A stretch of DNA of 20,004 nt from UMGS172 sp045587185 (GCA_045587185.1 JAZNBS010000001.1:1-20004); one strand, 5' to 3'. Shown: positions 1-7,226, numbered from the stretch's first letter. Numbers and translations are program-made. The notes: generated by a model not told the origin, from the sequence alone.

Positions 1-42
1 ACATTCAGGAGGCCAGCGGTTCGACCCCCCTTATCCCCACCA
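1..42 (+). tRNA. tRNA-Val (anticodon NAC), 3' part, cut by window edge
   Basis: This is the 3' half of a tRNA. The T loop TTCGACC is at 20-26, the acceptor 3' strand TATCCCC at 32-38, the discriminator A at 39, and CCA is encoded at 40-42. Counting back with a five-base variable loop puts A and C at anticodon positions 35 and 36 and A at 37, so the anticodon is NAC, which reads valine codons. The first anticodon base lies outside the window. The T stem (15-19 with 27-31) has one C-C mismatch in the middle. The general look resembles tRNA-Ala, but a C at acceptor position 70 does not fit the alanine G3:U70 identity pair. Confidence 0.75.
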
Positions 43-89
43 GAAGACCCCACACAACGTGTTCGTTCTTCTATTATATCTGTGAAAAT

Positions 90-120
90 AATCCACCGAC
101 TGAGTTGCAGTCGGTGGATT
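90..120 (-). terminator. Bidirectional hairpin terminator between tRNA-Val and galE
   Basis: A perfect 13-bp inverted repeat (90-102 with 108-120) encloses the 5-base loop AGTTG. Read on the minus strand it is followed by ATTATTTTC, a reasonable U-rich tail, so it best fits the end of the galE operon 22 bp past the galE stop codon. On the plus strand the tail is poorer in T, but the stem may also end the tRNA transcript. Confidence 0.75.
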
Positions 121-141
121 GTCTATATAATACGTTTCAAA

Positions 142-1155
142 TTATTCCCCATATCCGTTGGGGTTGTTTTTCTGCCATCTCCATGTGTCCTCGCACATAT
201 CTTCAATGGTCTTATTCGTGGTCCAGCCAAGCAGATTCTTGGCCTTATCGGCATTGGCATAAACCTCATCAGGGTCACCGGGACGACGGGGGTCGATTAC
301 AAATGGTATCTCAATTCCACTAGCCTTTTGGAAAGCGTCTTTCAGTTGCAGAACGCTGACACCGTTACCTGTGCCGAGGTTAATAGCCTCGCAACCTGTG
401 TTCTTGAGTGCCCAATCAACAGCCTTTACGTGACCGTTGGCAAGGTCAACTACGTGGATATAATCACGGACACCCGTACCGTCAACAGTGTTGTAATCGT
501 TACCGAAAACGTGCAGTTTTTCTAACTTGCCGACTGCGACCTGTGAAATATACGGCATAAGGTTATTGGGGATGCCCTTGGGGTCCTCACCGATAGTGCC
601 GCTTTCGTGAGCGCCGATGGGGTTGAAGTAACGAAGAAGTGCAATGCTCCAACCGTTGTCCGAAGCATAAAGGTCACGAAGCATTTCCTCGATAAACAAT
701 TTTGTTCTGCCATAAGGGTTGATGGCGCCCAAAGGCATTGTCTCAACCAACGGCATCTCGGTTGCTACACCGTAAACAGTGGCAGATGACGAGAAAACGA
801 TTTTCTTGCAACCGAACTCCTCCATTACGTCGCAAAGTACAAAGGTGGAGTCGATATTATTCTTGTAGTATTCCATAGGAATCTTGGCCGATTCGCCGAC
901 AGCCTTGAGCCCTGCAAAATGGATTGCGGCCTCAATTTTATTTTCCTTGAATATCGTGCGGAGTGCCTCACGGTCTCTCACATCGGCTTTATAGAACTTA
1001 ACGGGTTTGCCGATGATTTTTTCAACACGGTTCAAGGCCTCTTCCTTGGAGTTGCGGAGATTGTCAATGACAACAACGTCATATCCTGCTTTGGAAAGTT
1101 CAACAAGTGTGTGGCTGCCGATGTAACCGGCACCGCCTGTAATAAGAATTGCCAT
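142..1155 (-). CDS. galE: UDP-glucose 4-epimerase GalE
   Basis: This 337-residue protein interconverts UDP-glucose and UDP-galactose in the cytoplasm (Leloir pathway and supply of surface-sugar precursors). It is a full-length extended short-chain dehydrogenase. The NAD-binding glycine motif GGAGYIGSH is at residues 7-15, SSSATVYG at 122-129, and the catalytic Tyr148 and Lys152 lie in YGRTK. The ATG at 1155 is chosen because AAAGGA sits 8 bases upstream; an in-frame TTG at 1173 would place that ribosome binding site inside the gene. It lies 24 bp downstream of the FAD dehydrogenase gene and is probably co-transcribed with it. No other galactose genes are adjacent, so a general nucleotide-sugar role is as likely as galactose catabolism. 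Confidence 0.96.
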   Translation of the reverse strand: MAILITGGAGYIGSHTLVELSKAGYDVVVIDNLRNSKEEALNRVEKIIGKPVKFYKADVRDREALRTIFKENKIEAAIHFAGLKAVGESAKIPMEYYKNNIDSTFVLCDVMEEFGCKKIVFSSSATVYGVATEMPLVETMPLGAINPYGRTKLFIEEMLRDLYASDNGWSIALLRYFNPIGAHESGTIGEDPKGIPNNLMPYISQVAVGKLEKLHVFGNDYNTVDGTGVRDYIHVVDLANGHVKAVDWALKNTGCEAINLGTGNGVSVLQLKDAFQKASGIEIPFVIDPRRPGDPDEVYANADKAKNLLGWTTNKTIEDMCEDTWRWQKNNPNGYGE

Positions 1156-1179
1156 ATTATTTTGTCCTTTCAAGAAATG

Positions 1180-2571
1180 TTATTCTGCTAATTTTCTGCC
1201 CATCAGAACACCCATAACGGATGCCATCATAAGTCCTCTTGTCCAACCGCTGGAATCACCCAAGCAGTAAAGTCCCTCAACGCTTGTCGTAAGATTTTCA
1301 TCCATCTTGACGCGGTTTGAATAAAACTTTAATTCAGGAGAATAGAGCAGTGTCTCGGTTGATGCAAAGCCTGGGACAACATGGTCAACGGCCTGAATAA
1401 AGTTGATTATGTTGGTCATTGCACGGTAGGGCATCGCGGCGGTGATATCACCCGCAACAGCATCGGGTAGGGTGGGCTTTAAGTTGGCATGTGCCAACTC
1501 CTTAGCCCAAGTGCGTTTACCGTCCAAAATATCGCCGTAACGTTGCACAAGAATGTGGCCTGCACCAAGCATATTGGTTAGTTCTCCAACCTTTTGTGCG
1601 TATTCTATAGGCTGATTGAACGGCACACTGAAATTGTGAGAACAAAGAATCGCAAGATTGGTGTTCTGTGATTTGAAATCTTTATATGAATGACCGTTTA
1701 CAACGGCAAGGTTGTTATCATAATTTTCCTGACTGACAAATCCACCGGGGTTCTGACAGAAGGTACGAACCTTGTTCTTGAACGGTTTAGGATAGCCGAT
1801 AAGTTTCGACTCGTAAAGTACCTTATTGACGGTTTCCATAACCTCGTTCCGGACCTCCACACGGACACCGATATCAACCGTACCGGGTTGGTGCGCAATG
1901 TTGTGCTCGGAACATTGCTTCTCTAGCCAGTCTGCGCCTCTGCGACCTGTTGCAACAATGGTGCTTTCGGCAAAGATTTCAAACTCCTGTTTGCGGTCAG
2001 AAGCCTGTATACCAATACACTTTTCACCGTCGAATATAAGGTTTTTACACTCGGTTCCGAAATAAATCTCAACGCCATTGTTCAAAAGGTATTTTTCGAT
2101 GGAAAGGTAGATATCCTGTGCTTTTTCGGTACCCATATGGCGGATAGGACAGTCAACAAGTTTTAGTCCCGCCTGGATGGCGCGTTTTCTTATTTCTTTG
2201 ACCTCTTCGGTGTTGCCGAGACCCTCAACGTGCTCGTCGGCACCGAATTCAAGGTATATTTTATCGGTATAATTGATAATTTCCTGAGCGAAATCCTCGC
2301 CGATTAAAGACGGAAGGTCTCCGCCGACTTCGTAACTTAAAGAAAGTTTACCGTCGGAAAAAGCACCTGCACCCGAAAATCCTGTGGTGATGTGGCAAAA
2401 CGGCTTGCAGTTAACACACTGCTTGGTTTTTGCCTTGGGACAGTGACGGTTTTCGACCGACTGACCCTTTTCAACTATAACTATTTTCTTTTTACTGCCA
2501 AGTTTCAACATCTCGATTGCAGTAAAAATTCCTGCAGGGCCAGCGCCTACAATAACAACATCTGTTTTCAT
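1180..2571 (-). CDS. COG2509-type FAD-dependent dehydrogenase
   Basis: This 463-residue predicted flavoprotein oxidoreductase has an unknown substrate. The N-terminal dinucleotide-binding motif VIVGAGPAG spans residues 6-14. It is followed by a cysteine-rich stretch with Cys44, 52, 55 and 59 just before GAGAFSDGKL, the pattern I associate with COG2509 uncharacterised FAD dehydrogenases. A second FAD-contact motif, GLYCLGDSSGW, is near the C-terminus. The ATG at 2571 is chosen because AAGGAG lies 9 bases upstream; a TTG at 2601 would put the ribosome binding site inside the ORF. It is the first gene of a two-gene operon with galE and has a good promoter at 2662-2690. The pairing with galE does not suggest a shared pathway. 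The four cysteines may bind a metal or Fe-S cluster, which I cannot confirm. Confidence 0.88.
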   Translation of the reverse strand: MKTDVVIVGAGPAGIFTAIEMLKLGSKKKIVIVEKGQSVENRHCPKAKTKQCVNCKPFCHITTGFSGAGAFSDGKLSLSYEVGGDLPSLIGEDFAQEIINYTDKIYLEFGADEHVEGLGNTEEVKEIRKRAIQAGLKLVDCPIRHMGTEKAQDIYLSIEKYLLNNGVEIYFGTECKNLIFDGEKCIGIQASDRKQEFEIFAESTIVATGRRGADWLEKQCSEHNIAHQPGTVDIGVRVEVRNEVMETVNKVLYESKLIGYPKPFKNKVRTFCQNPGGFVSQENYDNNLAVVNGHSYKDFKSQNTNLAILCSHNFSVPFNQPIEYAQKVGELTNMLGAGHILVQRYGDILDGKRTWAKELAHANLKPTLPDAVAGDITAAMPYRAMTNIINFIQAVDHVVPGFASTETLLYSPELKFYSNRVKMDENLTTSVEGLYCLGDSSGWTRGLMMASVMGVLMGRKLAE

Positions 2572-2661
2572 TCTGCATCTCTCCTTGGACAAAGCATTCA
2601 AATTTAAACGCTTTGCTAGATGTTAGGTCAGATTACACAAGTTGTGTTAACTAACCAATAC

Positions 2662-2690
2662 ATTATACCACGTCAGCAAAAGTTTTGCAA
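2662..2690 (-). promoter_or_regulatory. Sigma-A promoter for the FAD dehydrogenase-galE operon
   Basis: On the minus strand, TTGCAA (2685-2690) and TATAAT (2662-2667) are separated by exactly 17 bp. Transcription would begin near 2655, giving a leader of about 84 bases. Confidence 0.8.
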
Positions 2691-2735
2691 TAGAAAAAGT
2701 GCTGTCTGCGGCAGGGAATATTTATGCAAAATCTG

Positions 2736-2764
2736 TTGACAAAGGGCGAAAAAAGGTATATTCT
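2736..2764 (+). promoter_or_regulatory. Sigma-A promoter for xpt
   Basis: TTGACA (2736-2741) and TATTCT (2759-2764) are 17 bp apart. The start would fall near 2771, leaving a leader of under 30 bases, too short for the purine riboswitch that often controls xpt in Firmicutes. Confidence 0.7.
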
Positions 2765-2797
2765 ATATGTAATATATATCTTTTCGGAGGGTGGAAA

Positions 2798-3370
2798 ATG
2801 AAACTGCTTGAGGAGAAAATAGTCAAAGACGGACGTGTGCTTGACGGTAATATTTTAAAGGTTGACAATTTCCTTAACCATCAGATAGACGTTATGTTTA
2901 TGTGCGAGGTCGGTAAAGAGTTCAAGCGTCTGTTTGCCGAAAGCGGTATTACAAAAATTCTGACCATTGAGGCGTCAGGAATAGGTGTTGCCTGCCTTAC
3001 TGCTCAGTATTTCGGAGTGCCTGTGGTTTTTGCCAAAAAGAGCAAAAGCAGTAACATATCACCCAATGTTTATTCTTATAAAATAGAATCTTTCACACAT
3101 AACAAGGTGTTTGACGTTGTTGTTTCCAAGCAGTATCTCAATGCTGACGATAAGGTGTTGATAATTGATGACTTTTTAGCCACGGGTAACGCTTTGGTCG
3201 GTCTTATTGATATAGTCGAGCAGTCGGGAGCCGAGGTTAAGGGTTGCGGAATAGTGATCGAAAAGGCTTATCAGAACGGCGGAAGTTTGCTGAGAGAAAA
3301 AGGCTACCGCGTTGAATCGTTGGCACGGATTGCATCAATGGATGCCGAAAAAGGAATTGAATTTTGTTAA
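2798..3370 (+). CDS. xpt: Xanthine phosphoribosyltransferase
   Basis: This 190-residue enzyme converts xanthine and PRPP to XMP in purine salvage. Its length is typical of Xpt. The start MKLLEEKI, the EASGIG segment at residues 58-63, and the PRPP-binding motif VLIIDDFLATGNA (120-132) identify the Xpt/PurR-like type I phosphoribosyltransferase group. The start at 2798 is chosen because GGAGG (2786-2790) is 7 bases upstream; a longer reading frame back to 2699 overlaps the promoter. It stands alone, divergent from the FAD dehydrogenase operon and convergent with mscL, without the usual neighbouring xanthine permease. No guanine/xanthine riboswitch is present. Confidence 0.94.
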   Translation: MKLLEEKIVKDGRVLDGNILKVDNFLNHQIDVMFMCEVGKEFKRLFAESGITKILTIEASGIGVACLTAQYFGVPVVFAKKSKSSNISPNVYSYKIESFTHNKVFDVVVSKQYLNADDKVLIIDDFLATGNALVGLIDIVEQSGAEVKGCGIVIEKAYQNGGSLLREKGYRVESLARIASMDAEKGIEFC

Positions 3371-3375
3371 CAAAA

Positions 3376-3405
3376 AAACCGCAGGAGTCAGGACTTCTGC
3401 GGTTT
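3376..3405. terminator. Bidirectional terminator between xpt and mscL
   Basis: An inverted repeat pairs 3376-3389 with 3392-3405 over 14 positions with one G-T wobble (AAACCGCAGGAGTC against GACTTCTGCGGTTT). It is flanked by an A-run on the left, which gives a U-rich tail to minus-strand transcripts. It sits 6 bp after the xpt stop and 17 bp after the mscL stop. Confidence 0.85.
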
Positions 3406-3421
3406 GCAATTTCAAATGAAA

Positions 3422-3919
3422 TTATTTGTCGAGTTCGGATGTGCAGTGTGCACAACGAGTTGCATCAATGGCAATTTCGGACTTGCAGAAAGGACAAACC
3501 TTGGTGGTTGGAGCAGCGGCTTCTTCCTCTTTGATTTCTTCTTCCTTTTTCTTGGCAAGTTGTGCGAGTTTCTTTTGGGTGTTCATCATAACCCTGATAA
3601 CAACGAAAATGGTGAGTGCGATAAGCAAGAAGTCAATAATTGCTTGGATAAACACGCCATAAGTAATAGCGACTTCTGCCTGAGTCTCAACCAACTCACC
3701 CGTTGTTGCGTCAAGTTCCTTTACCGACTCAACAAGGACGTATTTCAGACCCTTAAGGTCAACGTCACCTGTTATGAGTGCGATAAGGGGGTTGATGATG
3801 TCAGCAACCAAGGAAGATACGATTGCCTTGAATGCGGTACCGATAACAACACCGACAGCCATATCAATGATGTTGCCTTGGCTAATGAATGCCTTGAAAT
3901 CTGCGAAAAACTTTTTCAT
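3422..3919 (-). CDS. mscL: Large-conductance mechanosensitive channel MscL with C-terminal zinc ribbon
   Basis: This 165-residue inner-membrane channel opens under membrane tension to release solutes during hypo-osmotic shock. The N-terminal amphipathic helix and TM1 (about residues 14-46, with DMAVGVVIGTAF) and TM2 (about 89-112) match MscL. A charged Lys/Glu helix (116-133) is followed by a four-cysteine zinc ribbon (CPFC at 142-145, CAHC at 156-159), an extension I recall in clostridial MscL but absent from E. coli MscL. The ATG at 3919 is chosen because GAGGTGG lies just upstream; a GTG at 3928 lies within that site. It is the last gene of the pduL-hemW-mscL operon, 23 bp after hemW. Confidence 0.95.
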   Translation of the reverse strand: MKKFFADFKAFISQGNIIDMAVGVVIGTAFKAIVSSLVADIINPLIALITGDVDLKGLKYVLVESVKELDATTGELVETQAEVAITYGVFIQAIIDFLLIALTIFVVIRVMMNTQKKLAQLAKKKEEEIKEEEAAAPTTKVCPFCKSEIAIDATRCAHCTSELDK

Positions 3920-3942
3920 TTTTTCCACCTCATATTATTTTT

Positions 3943-5049
3943 TTAAAACAGCAGTTCTCCCAAAACTGCATTGGAAACCAAAAAACCTTTTACGGTAAGA
4001 GACAATTTGCGATTTGTCAACGTGATTAATTCGGAATTCTTGAATTTCGCGGCCCTTTGCTTTAAGGTGTTGCAATTTGCTTGGCCGAATCGTTTTGCCA
4101 AATCGCCAAAATCAATCCCATCTGACAATCTTAATCTCAACATACAAAATTCCTGAAAATCTCCGCCCTTACCGTCAAAACGAATTTTAGGAGAGACGAG
4201 GTACTGCTCACAGTTGCGGTCAAAACTGAACCGCTTTCCGTTTACGTAAGAGTAAGCAGCAGCGCCTAACCCTAAATACTCCTCACACAGCCAATACCTT
4301 GTGTTGTGTCTTGAACGAAAACCCGCCTTTGCAAAATTTGATATTTCATAATGCTCAAACCCATGTTTTTGAAGATATTCTGATGTGAATAAATACATAT
4401 CCGAAACGGTATCTTCATCGGGTAAATTGAGCGTTTTAATATCCGATTTGCCAAAAGGTGTGTCGGGTTCAATTTTCAGGATATATGCTGAAATGTGAGT
4501 AGGTTCAAGTGACAGTAAAAAGTCGAGCGATGTTTTAAGACTCTCCATCGTCTGATGCGGGATGCCCAACATCAAATCAAGTGAAATGTTATGTATTCCT
4601 GCATTTCGGATGTCATTGACAGTTCGAATAACATCCTTTATGCTGTGCCGACGGGACAAGGCTTTAAGTTCACTGTCAACACCTGACTGAACGCCCAACG
4701 AAACACGGTTCACACCGACCGTTGACATCAACTCAAAATCAGTCTTTAAATTATCGGCGGGATTGCACTCAACCGTTATCTCGGTGAAATTATCCCCAAA
4801 ACTAGACTTTGCGGTTTTAACAAGGCGTGCAATTCTTTCGCCGCCTAAAAGCGAAGGGGTGCCGCCGCCGAAATAAAGCGTGTCGCAAGGCCTTTTAAGA
4901 CGTTCGCTTGCAAGCCTTATATGTTCACATAAGGCGTCATAATATTTCTCATAAACCAAGACGTCCGCTCTGTAAGAGTAAAAGTCGCAGTATGCGCATT
5001 TAGAGTCACAGAACGGAACGTGCAGATAAAGTCCTAATGAATTATTCAA
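3943..5049 (-). CDS. hemW: HemW-like radical SAM protein (heme chaperone family)
   Basis: This 368-residue radical SAM protein is of the HemW/HemN family. HemW binds a 4Fe-4S cluster and SAM and is thought to deliver heme, rather than act as the oxygen-independent coproporphyrinogen oxidase HemN. The cluster motif is Cys14-x3-Cys18-x2-Cys21 (CDSKCAYC), followed by FGGGTPS and a HemN C-terminal region. The single Cx3CxxC directly after a short LYLHVPF lead-in and the compact length favour HemW. No upstream ATG gives a sensible N-terminus; the TTG at 5049 does, overlapping the pduL stop by 8 bases, so translational coupling is likely. A reading frame back to 5124 exists but runs inside pduL. 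No other heme genes are nearby. Confidence 0.88.
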   Translation of the reverse strand: MNNSLGLYLHVPFCDSKCAYCDFYSYRADVLVYEKYYDALCEHIRLASERLKRPCDTLYFGGGTPSLLGGERIARLVKTAKSSFGDNFTEITVECNPADNLKTDFELMSTVGVNRVSLGVQSGVDSELKALSRRHSIKDVIRTVNDIRNAGIHNISLDLMLGIPHQTMESLKTSLDFLLSLEPTHISAYILKIEPDTPFGKSDIKTLNLPDEDTVSDMYLFTSEYLQKHGFEHYEISNFAKAGFRSRHNTRYWLCEEYLGLGAAAYSYVNGKRFSFDRNCEQYLVSPKIRFDGKGGDFQEFCMLRLRLSDGIDFGDLAKRFGQANCNTLKQRAAKFKNSELITLTNRKLSLTVKGFLVSNAVLGELLF

Positions 5050-5617
5050 CGATGGTAGCCATGCAACTTCCGGGGATAGCCGCTGCGTTAGCCTCGTCGG
5101 TGTCAACGTGCATAGCAAGTGCATACTTAGGGCTTACACGGACAACGGTGTCGCCGTAAATAAGGCTTCTGCCGTCGGTGGTAACCTTAACATTGACAAT
5201 ATCGCAATCCTTAACACCAAGTTCTGCGGCATCTTCAGGGGTCATATGGATGTGACGCTTTGCAACGATAACACCCTCGGAAAGTTCAACCTCACCGCAA
5301 GGACCAACAAGTTTGCAAGCGCCGGAACCGGCAACGTCACCCGACTCACGGATGGGAGCCTTAACACCGATAGAACGTGCATCAGTAGCCGAAAGTTCAA
5401 CCTGAGTTTCAGGACGGCATGGGCCGAGGATGGAAACGCCTGCGAGTTCCTTTTTGGGACCTACAACGGTAACGCGCTCTTCACAAGCGAACTGACCGGG
5501 CTGAGAAAGGTCCTTTTTAGGGGTGAGTTCGTAGCCTGCACCGAAAAGGGTTTCCAAAGCCTCTTTGGAAACGTGCACGTGACGTGCAGAAATTTCAACT
5601 AAAAATTCTTTTGCCAT
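5042..5617 (-). CDS. pduL: Phosphate propanoyltransferase / phosphotransacetylase PduL
   Basis: This 191-residue enzyme exchanges CoA and phosphate on acyl groups (propionyl or acetyl). Two PduL half-domains are visible, with zinc-ligand type histidines in ARHVHVS (His13, His15) and KRHIHM (His122, His124). AAAGGAG lies 9 bases before the ATG. There is no N-terminal encapsulation peptide and no microcompartment shell gene in the window, so it probably serves as the housekeeping cytosolic phosphotransacetylase making acetyl phosphate; that role is inference. It is first in an operon with hemW and mscL. Confidence 0.93.
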   Translation of the reverse strand: MAKEFLVEISARHVHVSKEALETLFGAGYELTPKKDLSQPGQFACEERVTVVGPKKELAGVSILGPCRPETQVELSATDARSIGVKAPIRESGDVAGSGACKLVGPCGEVELSEGVIVAKRHIHMTPEDAAELGVKDCDIVNVKVTTDGRSLIYGDTVVRVSPKYALAMHVDTDEANAAAIPGSCMATIVE

Positions 5618-5651
5618 AGTGGATTACTCCTTTAAAAAATATTTACATTTT

Positions 5652-5679
5652 ATTTTAACATATTTTTCGCAATTTTCAA
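5652..5679 (-). promoter_or_regulatory. Promoter for pduL-hemW-mscL
   Basis: On the minus strand, TTGAAA (5674-5679) and TAAAAT (5652-5657) are spaced by 16 bp, about 35 bases before the pduL start codon. Confidence 0.6.
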
Positions 5680-5762
5680 GTATAAATGGGCATTTTCTTT
5701 GTGGTAAAATTAAAATTATATGGAATATAACGTTCTAATAAATGCATTGCGATAAATAACTC

Positions 5763-5791
5763 TTGGCTGTAATGACAGGCTGTGGTATAAT
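5763..5791 (+). promoter_or_regulatory. Extended -10 promoter for the uracil-DNA glycosylase gene
   Basis: TTGGCT (5763-5768) and TATAAT (5786-5791) are 17 bp apart, and TG at 5783-5784 forms an extended -10. Transcription would start near 5798, giving a very short leader. Confidence 0.75.
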
Positions 5792-5815
5792 AAGTGTGAA
5801 AAAGGTGGGATATAG

Positions 5816-6361
5816 GTGAAATTGAATGAATTAAAAGAAAAGGTTTTAGATTGTCGGTATTGCAAATTGTGTGAAACCCGTCAAAATGTTGTGTTTGGTG
5901 AGGGTAACCCCAATGCAAGACTTATGTTTATAGGTGAAGGTCCAGGTGAAACCGAGGACCAAACGGGCCGTCCGTTTGTCGGTAAGGCAGGGCAGTTGCT
6001 TGAAAAAATGATACTTGCCATAGGTCTTAAAAGGGAAGACGTGTATATTGCCAATATGGTTAAATGCCGTCCACCCAAAAACCGCGACCCTGAACAGGAA
6101 GAAACCGAAACCTGTATCAAATATCTGCGCGAGCAGGTCAAACTTATCGACCCCGAATTTATTGTGTGCCTTGGTAGAATTTCTGCTTGCAGACTTATTG
6201 ACCCAGAATTCAGAGTTACAAAACAGCATGGTACTTGGGTGCAAAAAGGCAGATACAAGTTTATGGGCACATTCCATCCGTCGGCTTTGCTTCGTAACCC
6301 TCTGCAAAAACCCGAAGCCTTTGAGGATTTTTTAAAGATAAAGGCAGAGTTAGAAAAATAA
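5816..6361 (+). CDS. Uracil-DNA glycosylase, family 4 (Fe-S)
   Basis: This 181-residue enzyme removes uracil from DNA in base excision repair. It carries the family 4 hallmarks: motif GEGPGETED at residues 40-48, the C-terminal motif HPSALLR at 154-160, and 4Fe-4S cysteines (Cys13, Cys16, Cys84, Cys100). The start is GTG at 5816, 7 bases after AAGGTGG. The older annotation 'SPO1 DNA polymerase-like' refers to the same family. It is a single gene; the rpsF promoter begins 4 bp past its stop, and no terminator lies between. Confidence 0.93.
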   Translation: MKLNELKEKVLDCRYCKLCETRQNVVFGEGNPNARLMFIGEGPGETEDQTGRPFVGKAGQLLEKMILAIGLKREDVYIANMVKCRPPKNRDPEQEETETCIKYLREQVKLIDPEFIVCLGRISACRLIDPEFRVTKQHGTWVQKGRYKFMGTFHPSALLRNPLQKPEAFEDFLKIKAELEK

Positions 6362-6364
6362 TTG

Positions 6365-6393
6365 TTGACAAATTGAACCTGTGTTGATATAAT
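6365..6393 (+). promoter_or_regulatory. Perfect-consensus sigma-A promoter for rpsF-ssb-rpsR
   Basis: TTGACA (6365-6370) and TATAAT (6388-6393) are separated by 17 bp, an exact consensus promoter as expected for a ribosomal protein operon. The predicted leader runs from about 6400 to 6480. Confidence 0.92.
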
Positions 6394-6426
6394 ATTGTGT
6401 GCTATTGAGCATTATTATGTAAATAG

Positions 6427-6471
6427 CTCCTTGCCCTCAATGAAATTTGAGAGCCAAATGTCCAAAAGGAG
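6427..6471 (+). promoter_or_regulatory. rpsF leader with possible Shine-Dalgarno-sequestering stem
   Basis: CTCCTT at 6427-6432 is complementary to AAGGAG at 6466-6471, which is the rpsF ribosome binding site. A small inner stem (CTCAA at 6436-6440 with TTGAG at 6447-6451) lies between. S6:S18 autoregulation of this operon through its leader is known in bacteria, but I do not see a clear copy of the described CCG-containing S6:S18 binding loop. Confidence 0.4.
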
Positions 6472-6480
6472 GTGTAACGA

Positions 6481-6765
6481 ATGGCTACCAACAAGTATGA
6501 GGCAATGCTCGTTTTCTCGGTTGTTAACGGTGAAGAAGCTACCACCGCTCTTGTCGAGAAGTTCAAGGCTTTGATCGCAGAGAACGGTACCGTTGAAAAC
6601 GTTGACGATTGGGGTAAGCGCAGACTTGCATATCCCATCAACGACGAAGTCGAGGGTTACTACATCGTAGTTACTTTCACCGGTGCTCCGTCTTTCCCCG
6701 CAGAACTTGACCGTATTGTTAAGATCACCGACGGTGCTCTTAGAGTCATGGTCACAAGTAAGTAA
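6481..6765 (+). CDS. rpsF: Small-subunit ribosomal protein bS6
   Basis: This 94-residue protein of the 30S platform pairs with S18. MATNKYEAMLVFS at the start and the DWGKRRLAYPI segment at about residues 43-53 are diagnostic. Length is normal. AAAGGAGG lies 7 bases upstream of ATG. It is the first gene of the classic rpsF-ssb-rpsR operon; 14 bp separate it from ssb. Translation may be tuned by the leader hairpin noted at 6427-6471. Confidence 0.97.
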   Translation: MATNKYEAMLVFSVVNGEEATTALVEKFKALIAENGTVENVDDWGKRRLAYPINDEVEGYYIVVTFTGAPSFPAELDRIVKITDGALRVMVTSK

Positions 6766-6779
6766 GGAGGGTACAAACG

Positions 6780-7214
6780 ATGAATGTTGTAGTACTCGTC
6801 GGCAGATTGACCGACAATCCCGAACTCAGAAAAACTAACAGTGACATTTCTGTTACCCGTTTTTCTATAGCAGTAGACCGTCAGTTTAAATCCGGAGAGG
6901 AAAGACAGGCTGATTTCATCAACATCGTTGCTTGGAGACAGTCGGCAGAGTTTATTTGCCGTTACTTCACCAAGGGTCAGCGCATCGGTATTGAGGGTTC
7001 ACTTCGTATGAACCGCTATACTGACAAGGACGGTAACAACCGTACCACCTATGAGGTAGTTGTCAACAATGCTCATTTTGTAGAAAATAAGCGTGACGGC
7101 GGTAATGCAGGAAGTTATGTTCCCGTAAGCACCGCAGCTGCTCCTCAGTCTTTCTCCAACAGTGATTCGGGAGATTTTTCTGAAATCTCTACTGACGACG
7201 ATCTGCCGTTTTGA
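6780..7214 (+). CDS. ssb: Single-stranded DNA-binding protein
   Basis: This 144-residue SSB coats single-stranded DNA in replication, recombination and repair. The OB fold (about residues 1-105) begins MNVVVLVGRLTDNPELR and includes FINIVAWRQSAEF. A flexible Gly/Ser-rich linker leads to the acidic protein-interaction tip DDDLPF. AGGAGG precedes the ATG. Its place between rpsF and rpsR is conserved across Firmicutes. Confidence 0.97.
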   Translation: MNVVVLVGRLTDNPELRKTNSDISVTRFSIAVDRQFKSGEERQADFINIVAWRQSAEFICRYFTKGQRIGIEGSLRMNRYTDKDGNNRTTYEVVVNNAHFVENKRDGGNAGSYVPVSTAAAPQSFSNSDSGDFSEISTDDDLPF

Positions 7215-7226
7215 TTTTTAAATTCA

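Noticed and set aside
1..42. Reading the tRNA fragment as tRNA-Ala
   Set aside because: The T arm looks alanine-like, but the acceptor has C at position 70, not the U of the G3:U70 pair, and the counted anticodon ends in AC.
82..525. Long open frame on the plus strand opposite galE
   Set aside because: It overlaps a clearly recognisable galE on the other strand, its product resembles nothing, and it has no ribosome binding site.
2691..2797. Purine riboswitch in front of xpt
   Set aside because: The promoter leaves a leader of only about 27 bases, and no guanine/xanthine aptamer core is visible.
3404..3946. Long plus-strand open frame opposite mscL
   Set aside because: The minus strand encodes a full MscL with intact membrane helices and a zinc ribbon; the plus frame is an antisense shadow.
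3943..5124. Longer hemW start at 5124 and naming the gene hemN
   Set aside because: The extra 25 residues lie entirely in pduL and match no HemW start; the compact size and N-terminus favour HemW over the oxidase HemN.
5108..5602. Plus-strand open frame opposite pduL
   Set aside because: Antisense shadow of a strongly conserved gene, with no start signals of its own.
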